This document shows, piece after piece, positions 14,142-22,800 of a stretch of DNA of 39,455 bases (positions are counted from its first letter, which is position 1; each line of letters starts with the position of its first letter). The position numbers and the translations under genes are program-made. The notes beneath the pieces are model-generated. The model did no database searches and was not told the DNA's origin. It was given only the letters and a program-made list of their open reading frames with translations. The stretch is from a bacterium (GTDB lineage Bacteria; Acidobacteriota; Thermoanaerobaculia; Multivoradales; J023): the NCBI GenBank assembly GCA_024226315.1, contig JAAELT010000361.1, forward strand, positions 1-39,455, given 5' to 3'.

Positions 14142-14669
14142 ATGGCTCAATTCACTGTCAACGCCCACCGCCTCGATCCCTACAAGAACTTCAAGTTCCG
14201 TCTCAAGTGGGACGGCCGCTACGTCGCCGGCGTCAGCAAGGCCAGCGCGCTGAAACGTACCACGGAGGCGATCGAGCACCGTGCCGGCGGCGATCCCTCG
14301 AGCTCGGAGATGTCCCCCGGACGCTCCAAGTTCGAAGGCGTCACGCTCGAGCGCGGCGTCACCCACGACCCGGCCTTCGAGCAGTGGGCCAACAAGGTCT
14401 GGCGGATCAACAACGGCATGGGCAAGGAGGTCTCGCTGAAGGATTTCCGCAAGGACATCACGCTCGAGATCTACAACGAGGCCGGCCAGCTGGCGATCGC
14501 CTACAACCTCTACCGCTGCTGGGTGTCCGAGTACCAGGCCACGGCCGAGCTCGACGCCAACGCCAACGCGGTGTTGATCGAGAGCATGAAGCTCGAGACC
14601 GCCGGCTGGGAACGTGACCAGAACGTCTCCGAGCCCGACGAGCCGTCCTTCATCGACCCGGCGGCCTAG
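14142..14669 (+). CDS. eCIS inner tube protein
   Basis: A 175-residue member of the T4 gp19-like tail tube family (Afp1/Afp5-type), which stacks as hexameric rings inside the sheath. Recognisable segments are DPYKNFKFRLKWDGRYVAGVSKASAL near the start, YRAGGDPS-like HRAGGDPSSSEM with SPGRSKFEGVTLERGVTHD, and FEQWANKVW. The start at 14142 follows AGGAGAA and lies 10 nt after the sheath stop. Afp-type clusters usually have two or three tube paralogues; here this is the only full-length one, so it probably builds the whole tube, with the CIS tube-domain protein at 25065 as baseplate adaptor. Confidence 0.93.
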   Translation: MAQFTVNAHRLDPYKNFKFRLKWDGRYVAGVSKASALKRTTEAIEHRAGGDPSSSEMSPGRSKFEGVTLERGVTHDPAFEQWANKVWRINNGMGKEVSLKDFRKDITLEIYNEAGQLAIAYNLYRCWVSEYQATAELDANANAVLIESMKLETAGWERDQNVSEPDEPSFIDPAA

Positions 14670-14675
14670 GGGACG

Positions 14676-15422
14676 ATGAGGCCGCTCTCGCCATCGGATC
14701 TCCTCGAGCTGCTCGATCGGGGCCATGACCTGGCCCCGGTGGGTCGGGCGCTGCTGCTCCTGGCACGCGCCTGGCCCGGCAGCTCGGTGGAGGCCCGCGA
14801 GGCGCTGCCGATCGGCCGCCGCGACGCGCTGCTGATCGCGTTGCGCGCGCACACCTTCGGCGCGCGGGCGTCGTTCGCGGCCTCGTGCGCGGCCTGTGGC
14901 GAGCAGTTGGAAGCGTCCCTCGACCTCGCCCAGGTGCTCGCCGAGCATCCGGACGAGGGCGATCCCGGGGCCGAGCACATCCTGGAGCACGAGGGCGCGG
15001 CGGTGACCTTCCGGCTGCCTTCGAGCGCCGACCTCCTGGCGCTCGAGGGGCGTCCGGAGGGCGGCGCCGAGGACTTCGCGCGGCGGGTGGTGACGTCGAT
15101 CGACGGCCGGTCGCCGGCCGCCGAGACGCCACCGTCCGAGGCGCCGCTGCCCGGGGGTGTGGCCCAGGCGATCGCCGCCGCTCTCGAGCAAGCCGATCCG
15201 CTGGCCGTGATCCGCTTCGAGGTGGTGTGCGGCGACTGCGGTGAGAGCCGTCGGCAGACCTTCGACATCGTGCCCTACCTGTGGCGCGAGATCGAGACCG
15301 CCGGCGAGCGGGTGGTGCGCGAGGTCCACGCCCTGGCCTCGGTCTACGGCTGGACGGAGCGCGAGATCCTCCGTCTGTCGGCTGCCCGGCGGGCGATGTA
15401 TCTCCGGCAGGTGGCCTCGTGA
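14676..15422 (+). CDS. T4 gp26-like baseplate/assembly protein with split zinc ribbon
   Basis: A 248-residue protein found at the same place in many eCIS clusters, immediately after the tube. It resembles the T4 gp26-like base plate family (PF12322 as I remember it). Two Cys-x2-Cys pairs, C71-C74 (SCAACGEQ) and C185-C188 (VCGDCGES), lie far apart and probably fold together to bind one zinc. The C-terminus (LWREIETAGERVVREVHALA, then YGWTEREILRLSAARRAMYL) is the conserved part, ending in a helix typical of tail-assembly proteins. The ATG lies 6 nt after the tube stop. Role in hub assembly or chaperoning is inferred from family and position. Confidence 0.65.
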   Translation: MRPLSPSDLLELLDRGHDLAPVGRALLLLARAWPGSSVEAREALPIGRRDALLIALRAHTFGARASFAASCAACGEQLEASLDLAQVLAEHPDEGDPGAEHILEHEGAAVTFRLPSSADLLALEGRPEGGAEDFARRVVTSIDGRSPAAETPPSEAPLPGGVAQAIAAALEQADPLAVIRFEVVCGDCGESRRQTFDIVPYLWREIETAGERVVREVHALASVYGWTEREILRLSAARRAMYLRQVAS

Positions 15423-16261
15423 GCGAGTTGTTCGAGCATCTGCTGGCGCGCGGGCGCGGCGAGGCCGAGTCGGTGCGCCCGCGGGCACCGTCGCCGTTTG
15501 CCGACGCGGTGAACGCTCTGCTGGCGGACCCGGACGAAGACGACGACTCGCGGCTGGAGGTCGAGGTGCCGGCCGACCGGGCCCGGGCCGACGTTCCGGC
15601 CTCGGCGGCGGTGCCTGCAGTTTCGGAGATCCCGGCAGCCATCGTGCCGATGGCGGGAGTCGATTCCCCGACGATGTCAGCCCCTAGCGATATGACGGGA
15701 GAGACGGCGTCCGGCAAACCGCCCTCGCCGCTCGCGGCCACTCTCGCTGGCGCCGTTTCCTCGTTCGGGGGAGCACCCGAAGCTCAGACTCCGGCGGCGG
15801 ACGTGCCGGCGACGGAGCCGCTGGTGGCCGAGTCGATCGGCGCCGTCGAACCGCGCGCCGATACGCCCGCCGTCGAACCGCGCGCCGATACGCCCGCCGT
15901 CACCGTACCAGCGACCGCGCCGTCCGAGGCGCCGTCCGAGGTGCCAGCCACTTCGGTCACCCAAGAGGCCGAGGTGCCAGCCACTTCGGTCACCGAGGTG
16001 CCAGCCAGTTCGGAGCCGCCGCCGCCGGTGCCCCGGCTCGACGCGCTGCCTGCCCGCGTGAGCGGCCCGATCGATGGCGACGCGTCGCCCGTGTCGCCGG
16101 CCCGGGCAGCCGAGGCGGCGCCCCGCATCGAGGTGCGCATCGGCCGCGTCTACGTGCGGGCGGTGACCGAGGCGCCGGCGCCCAAGAAGACCGTCCGGCC
16201 GCGTCGCGCGGCAGTGGCGGTGTCTCTCCACGACTATCTCGCTCACCGGCGAGGAGGTTGA
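15419..16261 (+). CDS. eCIS-associated low-complexity linker protein
   Basis: A 280-residue protein starting at GTG 15419, whose GTGA overlaps the upstream TGA. A short conserved N-terminus (VSELFEHLLARGRGEAES) and C-terminus (IEVRIGRVYVRAV, then VSLHDYLAHRRGG) flank about 200 residues of Ala/Pro/Glu/Thr-rich, presumably disordered sequence. The linker contains two perfect 27-bp direct repeats (15845-15898, encoding VEPRADTPA twice) and three 24-bp units at 15938-16018 encoding EVPATSVT-like segments. The short ends recur at this position in other eCIS and phage-tail clusters, with the middle varying. Function is unknown; it could tether assembly factors. The strand is certain from frame continuity and overlap. 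Confidence 0.7.
   Translation: MSELFEHLLARGRGEAESVRPRAPSPFADAVNALLADPDEDDDSRLEVEVPADRARADVPASAAVPAVSEIPAAIVPMAGVDSPTMSAPSDMTGETASGKPPSPLAATLAGAVSSFGGAPEAQTPAADVPATEPLVAESIGAVEPRADTPAVEPRADTPAVTVPATAPSEAPSEVPATSVTQEAEVPATSVTEVPASSEPPPPVPRLDALPARVSGPIDGDASPVSPARAAEAAPRIEVRIGRVYVRAVTEAPAPKKTVRPRRAAVAVSLHDYLAHRRGG
15845..15898 (+). repeat. 27-bp perfect direct repeat inside the linker gene
   Basis: Two identical adjacent copies, 15845-15871 and 15872-15898, encode VEPRADTPA twice. The repeat length preserves frame. Confidence 0.9.
15938..16018 (+). repeat. 24-bp repeats inside the linker gene
   Basis: GAGGTGCCAGCCACTTCGGT occurs at 15938 and 15971, and a variant (CCAGCCAGTTCGG) follows at 15995. 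The spacing keeps reading frame and encodes EVPATSVT-like units. Confidence 0.85.
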
Positions 16262-16265
16262 ACCG

Positions 16266-17606
16266 ATGTCCAACGCACTGGCGATCGCCGCGGTGTCCGC
16301 GGTTCTCAAAGACCGGCTCAACGACGGCCTGATCAACAGCGACCTTCAGACGCTCGGCTCGGTGACCGTCACCTGCCTGCCACCCGATCGTTTCGGCCCC
16401 GGTGGCGTCGACGAGACCCCCGCCAACCGTCTGAACCTCTACCTCTATCGGGTGTCGCCGAACACCGGATGGGCCAACCAGCGACTGCCGGCACGCACCA
16501 GCGCCGGCACCAGGACCGCCAATCCCTACCTGGCGCTCGACCTGCACTTTCTGCTCAGTGCCTATGGCACGGACGAGCTCAACGATCAGATCCTGCTCGG
16601 CTACGGCATGCAGATCCTGCACGAGACGCCGGTGCTCGGCCGCGACGCTGTCCGCACCAGCCTCGGCGGCGCCAACGCCCCCGATGGCGCCATCCTGCCG
16701 GCGGCCTTTCAGCAGCTTGGCGCCGCCGACCTGGCGGATCAGTTCGAGCAGATCCGCATCACCCCCTACTACCCGGACCTCGAGGCCACCTCGCACCTGT
16801 GGTCGTCACTCAACACCGGCCTGCGCCCCACCGCCCTCTACCTGGCGACGGTGGCGTTGATCGAGAGCAAGACCTCGACCCGCTCGGCCCTGCCGGTCAC
16901 CGAACGCCGGCTCTACGTGCCGACCTTGCGCCGGCCGCGCATCGAGCGCCTGCTGTCGGCGCCCGACAACGTCACGCCGCCGAGCGAGGGCGCCGCGATC
17001 ATCCACGGTCATCGCCTGGTGCTGCTCGGGAGCAGCCTGCGCGGCGACGTCACCAACGTGCGCATCGGCGACACCACGGTGGAGGAGGCGGATCTGGAGC
17101 TCGACGGCCGGCGCCTCGCTTTCACGGTGCCGTCCGGCCTGCTGACCGGCATCCACGGCGCCCAGGTGGTGCACGAGATCGCCAAGCAGGATTCGAGCGA
17201 AACCATCCCGGGGGAGCGCTCGAACCTCAAGGCCTTCGTGCTCAGCCCCTCCTTCGCCCCGGGAGACGTCACTCTGCTCAGCGCCGCCCTGGTCGACGAC
17301 GAACAGCCGGCCGGCCTGGTCGATGCCACCGTCAGCGTCACCTTCGCCCACGACGTCGGGCATCGGCAGCGAGTCCACCTGTCTCTAAACGAGCTGAACC
17401 CGCCCGGCGGCGAGCCCGCCCGCGCCTACGGCTTCGACGCCCAACCGATGACCGGCGGCGTCGAGATGGCCACCCAGCTCGATTTCCCCGTCCGCGGTGT
17501 GGCCCAGGCGACCTACCTGGTTCGAGTGCGCATCGACGGCGCCGAGAGCCAGCTCGAGATGACCGGCGGCGCCTTCAGCGGTCCGACTTTGGAGGTCACG
17601 GTCTGA
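16266..17606 (+). CDS. DUF4255 tube terminator/cap protein (Afp16/Pvc16-like)
   Basis: A 446-residue protein whose first about 210 residues form the DUF4255/Pvc16 N-terminal domain: ALAIAAVSAVLKDRLNDGL, then NRLNLYLYRVSPN, then NPYLALDLHFLLSAYG, then LLGYGMQILHETP. In Afp and PVC this protein sits at the distal end of tube and sheath and sets or stabilises particle length. Residues about 215-320 look like an IPT/TIG-type immunoglobulin domain (HGHRLVLLGSSLRG, then VRIGDTTVEE). A further beta-rich domain follows to the end. The extra C-terminal domains make it about twice the size of minimal Afp16 and may decorate the particle cap. The start is 4 nt after the linker gene. Confidence 0.88.
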   Translation: MSNALAIAAVSAVLKDRLNDGLINSDLQTLGSVTVTCLPPDRFGPGGVDETPANRLNLYLYRVSPNTGWANQRLPARTSAGTRTANPYLALDLHFLLSAYGTDELNDQILLGYGMQILHETPVLGRDAVRTSLGGANAPDGAILPAAFQQLGAADLADQFEQIRITPYYPDLEATSHLWSSLNTGLRPTALYLATVALIESKTSTRSALPVTERRLYVPTLRRPRIERLLSAPDNVTPPSEGAAIIHGHRLVLLGSSLRGDVTNVRIGDTTVEEADLELDGRRLAFTVPSGLLTGIHGAQVVHEIAKQDSSETIPGERSNLKAFVLSPSFAPGDVTLLSAALVDDEQPAGLVDATVSVTFAHDVGHRQRVHLSLNELNPPGGEPARAYGFDAQPMTGGVEMATQLDFPVRGVAQATYLVRVRIDGAESQLEMTGGAFSGPTLEVTV

Positions 17607-19558
17607 TGTCTGGTCAAGCGATACAGGACTGGCAGCAGGCCAGCTCGGAAGCCCTCGAACAGGCGCTCGGCAGTCTGCTCGAACGCCTGGAAGCGCGCGA
17701 GCGGGGCGACGACGTCGCAGCTCCGGCTCAGTTGGAAGACCAGGACTCCCAGCCCAATGCGCTCGATCAGTTGATCGGCCGCTTCGGTCTGACCACCTTC
17801 GAGCGCGACCTGTTGCTGCTGTGCGCCGGTTGCGAGCTCGACGCCCGCTTCGGCGACCTGGTGGCGGGTCAGCACGCCCGGCGTTCGGGTGACGTGCGGA
17901 TCGCCGATCCGTCGCGCATGCCGACCTTCTCGCTGGCGCTGGCAATGCTCGATGACGGTCACTGGAGCGCCCTGGCGCCCGACGCGGTTCTGCGCCGTGC
18001 GCGGCTGATCCATCTCGAGCCCGGGTCATCACTGGCCTCGCGGCCGTTGGCGATCGAGGAAGCCGTGCTGCATGGCCTCACCGGCCGGCCGCAGCTCGAC
18101 GAGCGTCTGCGCCCCTACGTCCGCCAGGTCATGGCGCCGCCGGCGCTGACCGCCGGCCAGGAGCGGGCGGTCGAGCGACAGATCGAGCTGTGGGGCCAGG
18201 TGGAGTCCGGCCGGCCGGCGGCGGTGCAGCTGCTCGGCAGCGACGCTCCCGCGGCCCGTGCGGCGTTCGCGGCGGCTTGTCATCGCGTCGGCCTGTCGCC
18301 GTTCATGCTGGACCTCCACGCCCTGCCGCGCGACGGCGCGGAGCGCGAGGAGGTGTTCGACCTCTGGGCACGCGACGCCGTGCTTGGCGACTTTGCTCTG
18401 GCGGCCGAGCTGCACGACCTGGCGCCCGGCTCAGGCGGCGCGACCACGGCGCGTCTGCTGATCGAGCGCCTGCCCGGCTTTCTGGTGCTCACCGGCGAGG
18501 CGCCGCTCGCCGGCACCGACCGGCCGCTGGCGCGCGTCGAGCTGGCGCCGCCGAGCACCGGCGAGCAGCACGGGCTGTGGACCGCGGCGCTGGGAACGCG
18601 GGCGGAGTCGCTCAACGGCCAGCTCGACCGGCTGGTGCAACAGTTCACGCTGTCGCCGCCGGCGATCCGCGAGATCGCCGGCGCGACCCCGGAATCAGCC
18701 GGCGCCGACGGCCTGTGGCGCGCCTGCCGGAACCACGCCCGCGGCGGCCTCGACGACCTCGCCCAGCGCATCGAGGCAGTCGCCGGCTGGGACGAGCTGG
18801 TGCTGCCGGCCGCTCAGCTGCGGGTGCTCCGCCAGGTCGCCACCCATGTGCGCCAGCGGGCGCGAGTCTATGAGCAGTGGGGTTTCGCCGACCATGGCTC
18901 GCGTGGCCTGGGCATCAGCGCGCTGTTCGCCGGCACCAGCGGTACCGGCAAGACCATGGCCGCCGAGGTGCTGGCCCGCGAACTGGAGCTCGACCTCTAC
19001 CGCATCGACCTGTCGGCGACGGTCAGCAAGTACATCGGCGAGACCGAGAAGAACCTGCGCCGGATCTTCGACGCCGCCGAGGCCTCGGGCGCCATCCTGC
19101 TGTTCGACGAGGCCGACGCCCTGTTCGGCAAGCGCTCGGAGGTCAAGGACAGTCACGACCGCTACGCCAACCTCGAGATCAGCTACCTGCTGCAGCGCAT
19201 CGAGGCCTATCGCGGCCTGGCCATCCTGACCACCAACCTCAAGCGCAACCTCGACGAGGCCTTCACCCGCCGGCTGCGTTTCATTCTCCAGTTCCCGCAT
19301 CCGGGACCGGACGAGCGGGCCGAGATCTGGCGCCGGATCTTCCCGCCGCGCACGCCCGTCGACGGGCTCGACGCCGCCAAGCTGGCGCGTCTGTCGATCA
19401 CCGGCGGGCACATCAAATCCATCGCGTTGCACGCCGCCGTGCTGGCCGCCGATGAGGATTCGAGCGTGGCCATGCGTCACGTGCTGCAGGCGTCGCATGC
19501 CGAGTACGCCAAGCTCGGCAAGGCCCTCTCCGACGGAGAGGTCCGGGGATGGGTGTGA
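17606..19558 (+). CDS. eCIS AAA+ ATPase (Afp15/Pvc15-like)
   Basis: A 650-residue ATPase starting at ATG 17606, which overlaps the previous stop (ATGA). The frame is open upstream, but that part lies over the DUF4255 gene. The first 400 residues are a degenerate ATPase-like or adaptor region (IGRFGLTTFERDLLLLCAGC, characteristic of this group). The C-terminal AAA+ module has Walker A GTSGTGKT at 443-450, Walker B ILLFDEAD at 497-504, sensor 1 in AILTTNLKRNLDEAF and an arginine finger region RRLRF. In Afp and PVC this ATPase is essential for assembly or cargo loading, but is not the motor that contracts the sheath. It is present in nearly every eCIS and separates these systems from T6SS, whose ClpV recycles sheaths. 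Confidence 0.93.
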   Translation: MSGQAIQDWQQASSEALEQALGSLLERLEARERGDDVAAPAQLEDQDSQPNALDQLIGRFGLTTFERDLLLLCAGCELDARFGDLVAGQHARRSGDVRIADPSRMPTFSLALAMLDDGHWSALAPDAVLRRARLIHLEPGSSLASRPLAIEEAVLHGLTGRPQLDERLRPYVRQVMAPPALTAGQERAVERQIELWGQVESGRPAAVQLLGSDAPAARAAFAAACHRVGLSPFMLDLHALPRDGAEREEVFDLWARDAVLGDFALAAELHDLAPGSGGATTARLLIERLPGFLVLTGEAPLAGTDRPLARVELAPPSTGEQHGLWTAALGTRAESLNGQLDRLVQQFTLSPPAIREIAGATPESAGADGLWRACRNHARGGLDDLAQRIEAVAGWDELVLPAAQLRVLRQVATHVRQRARVYEQWGFADHGSRGLGISALFAGTSGTGKTMAAEVLARELELDLYRIDLSATVSKYIGETEKNLRRIFDAAEASGAILLFDEADALFGKRSEVKDSHDRYANLEISYLLQRIEAYRGLAILTTNLKRNLDEAFTRRLRFILQFPHPGPDERAEIWRRIFPPRTPVDGLDAAKLARLSITGGHIKSIALHAAVLAADEDSSVAMRHVLQASHAEYAKLGKALSDGEVRGWV

Positions 19559-19815
19559 GCGAGCCGTCGGCGGTGAGCGTCGAGATCGACGAGCTGGTGG
19601 TCGAGGGTCTGGGGCGGCCGGCCGCCCACCGGATGTCGGCGGCGCTCGAGGTCGAGCTTGGCCGCTTGATCGGGGAACGCGGCGTGCCGGCCGGGCTCTC
19701 TGAGCCGGGCGGTGCCGCGGCGCTCGATCTCGACGATGTCGAGCTCGCCGCCGGTACGCCGCCGGAGCGGCTGGGACGCGGTCTGGCGGCGGCTCTCTAC
19801 CGGAAGCTGGAGTGA
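19549..19815 (+). CDS. Small conserved eCIS protein
   Basis: An 88-residue acidic protein (VSVEIDELVVEGLGRP, then LEVELGRLIGERGVPAGL, ending GRGLAAALYRKLE). It overlaps the end of the ATPase gene by 10 bp if started at ATG 19549, or by 4 bp from GTG 19555. Small proteins with an amphipathic strand, then a helix with E-L-x-R-L and a closing helix, occur after the ATPase in many eCIS clusters, but no function is established to my knowledge. The tight coupling on both sides (its stop overlaps the next ATG) argues for stoichiometric expression with the ATPase and the DUF4157 protein. Confidence 0.7.
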   Translation: MGVSEPSAVSVEIDELVVEGLGRPAAHRMSAALEVELGRLIGERGVPAGLSEPGGAAALDLDDVELAAGTPPERLGRGLAAALYRKLE

Positions 19816-22800
19816 TGAGCAAGAAGCGGGTCAAGGTCTGCGCGGGGAAGCGCAAGGAGCGCCAGGTGCCGGCGCGCCGGCCGTCTCCGCGCAGTAATGC
19901 TGGGCAGACCGATCGGGCGCCGCGGCCGGAGGCAAAGGCGGCCGCGGCGCCCGGCGGCGACCACCGGATGTCGTCGATCCGCGCCACCGGTGTGCCGGCG
20001 GGGCGCCTGCCCGGCCCCGGAGCCGAGGGCGTCGAGTCGATCCCACTGCCCTGGCGCGAGCGGCTCGAAGCGCGCCTGCGCCGGCCTCTGGCCCACCTGG
20101 AAGTGCTCACCGGCCCAGCGGTGGCCTCGGCCCTCGATTCACTGGGCGCCACCGCTGCGACCCGCGGCCAGCGGATCTACCTTGCCGACCCCGGCGCCGA
20201 TTTCGGCACCGTCGCCCACGAGGTCGTGCACGCCCTGCAGGTCTCGGGCGAGCCGCTCGTCGGACCGAAGGAACGGACCAACGAGGGCGAGGAGAGCACC
20301 GGAGCCGGGAGCGCGTCGGCAGAGGCCGAGGGACACGTTGTCGAGGCCGACGCGCCGGCCGAGCAGGAAGCGGCTCGGGTCGCCGAGCGCCTGGCGGTCG
20401 AAGGCGCCGGCAGCGACATGCCGCCGCTCGAGCAATCGCTCGAGCCCGGCGACGTGGCCCTGCTGCGGGTGACCGACCCGGCGTCGGACCCGGCCGCGCG
20501 GCTGGATCAGGCACTGTCCGAGAGTGGACCATCGCCCGAGAACGGTTCTTCCTCCGAGAAGAAAGCGAGCGTGTCCGAGCCGGCCGTCGAGTCGGCCTCT
20601 GAGTCCGCCTCGGAGCCTTCGGCCGAGTCGGTGCCGGAGCTCGAACCGTCGCCGACCTTCGACCTGCCGGCGATGCCGGCCACCGAGCTGTCGGCCGACG
20701 AGCTGGCGGCGCGCCAGCAGGAGAAGACGGCGGCGCTGGCGGCGATCGACCAGGCGGAAGGCGCCAGCGGCACCGTCGGCGCCTTCGCCGACGCGCCGCC
20801 CAGCGTCAAGGCCATGGCCCAGGGCACCCTGGGCGGCAAGATCGACGGCGCGGTGCAGAATGAGGAGGCCGACTTCTCGGCCGGCGTGCCCGAGTTCCAC
20901 GCCGAAATGGGCGGTACGCCGCTCGACGACCAGGAGGGCGCCCCGGAGGTGGCCACGCCCGAGATCGGGGAGGTGAAGCTCGAGGACGGCACCCCGGCTC
21001 CCGACCATCAGCCCGAGCTGCCGCCGACCGAGGACAAGGGCAAGTTCCTGGCCAACAACGCCGTGGTGTCGTTCTTTTCCAGCCTGTTCGGCGGCGGCGG
21101 TGGTGACGACGACGGCGAGCGCCGGGCCGAGGCGATCGGCAAGTCGCTCGACAAGATCGAGACCACCGACTCGGAGATCGACACCTCCCCGGGCGCAAAG
21201 CCGAAGGTGGCGCAGGAAGGCGAGACAGATCCGCAGCGCATCGACGACCAGAAGGGCGCCGGCCGCGAGCAGGCTCGGGGGGCGCGTGACGAGGCCGCTC
21301 AGGCGGTGGTCGACGGCCCCGGCCCTGAGCAGGCCCAGCTGCGCAAGATGGACGAGATCAAGACCGTCGGTGAGCTGAAGCGGCCGCAGGTCGAGGGCGT
21401 CGCCTCGGCCTCAGGCGCCGAGCGTTTCCAGCAGCTGGCGATGCCCGAGGAGGTCAATGCCCAGTTCGACGCCGACCGCCACGGCGCGATGCGCGACAGC
21501 ATGGCCGAGGCCCAGGGCGCCATGGAGGGCGCCGAGAGCGAGCGCGACACCGGCCGCGAGCAGGCCCTGGCCGAGGCCGAGAGCGACCGCCAGACACTGA
21601 TGGAAGAGGCCGACGGCGAGCAGCGCGGCGAGGTCCTCGAAGCGCGCAAGTCCATCCAGACCGAGCGCCAGTCCACCCTCGAAGCCCAGGCCGACGGCGT
21701 GCGCGACCTCGAGACCGAGGCCGAGACGAAGAGCCGGGACAACCGTTCCCAGATCAAGACCCGGGTCACGGAAGACGAGGAAGCCATCTCCGGCCGCTAC
21801 GACAAGGCCGAGGGCGAGGCCGAGGGGAAGATGGTCAAGGGCGAGGAGGACGCCGAGACCGAGCGCAAGAAGTCCGAGGAGGAATCCAAGAACACCAGCT
21901 GGTGGGATCGTCTCAAGAGCTGGGTCAAGGAGCAGTTCGCCAAGCTCACCGCCGCGATCGGCAAGATCTTCGACGCCGTGCGCGCGGCGATCAAGACCGC
22001 GCTCGACGCCGTGCGCGACTTCGCCAAGGGGTTGATCGACGCGGTCGCCAGCTTCATCAAGGAAGCCATCGCGGCCTTCGGCGAGATGCTCAAGGGGCTG
22101 GTCGATGTGCTGCTCGCGGATCTCTTCCCCGAGCTGGCGCGCAAGCTCAAGGAGAAGATCGACGGCGCCGTCGAGACCGCCCAGAAGGCGGTCGACAAGG
22201 TCGCCGACGATCTGAAGAAAGGCGTCGACGCCATGGTCGACGCCCTGCAGGCCGGCCTCAACGCCATCCTCGACGTCTTCCAGGCGGCGATCAACTTCGG
22301 GCTGGCGGTGCTGGCGGCGGCGATCACCGGCGACTGGGGCGAGGTCGCCAAGATGCTGCTCGAGGCGGCACTGAAGCTGGTCGGCATCGACCCGGAGGAG
22401 TTCTACGCCTACGTCGGCAAGGCGATGGACGTCATCGGCCTGATCATCGACGCCCCCGGCACCTTCCTGCTCAACTGCGTCAACGCCGTCATGCAGGGCT
22501 TCGAGAGCTTCGCCGGCAACTTCTTCACCCACCTCAAGGCCGGCATCATCAAGTGGCTCACCGGCGCCATGGGTGACCTGGTGATCCCCGAGAAGTTCGA
22601 CTTCTTCGGCGTGCTCGACCTCGGCCGCCAGATCATGGGCCTGACCTGGGAGTGGCTGCGCGGCAAGGCGGTCAAGGTGATCGGTGAGGAGAACGTCGAG
22701 CGTGTCGAGTACATCTTCGATTACGTCGACACCCTGCGCGAAGAGGGCTGGGGCGGGCTCTTCCAGCGCATCATGGAGGATCTCACCGGCCTCGCGGGGA

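Noticed and set aside
12179..14143. A 654-codon minus-strand frame opposite the sheath gene
   Set aside because: It is a shadow of a well-supported sheath gene, with no homology of its own.
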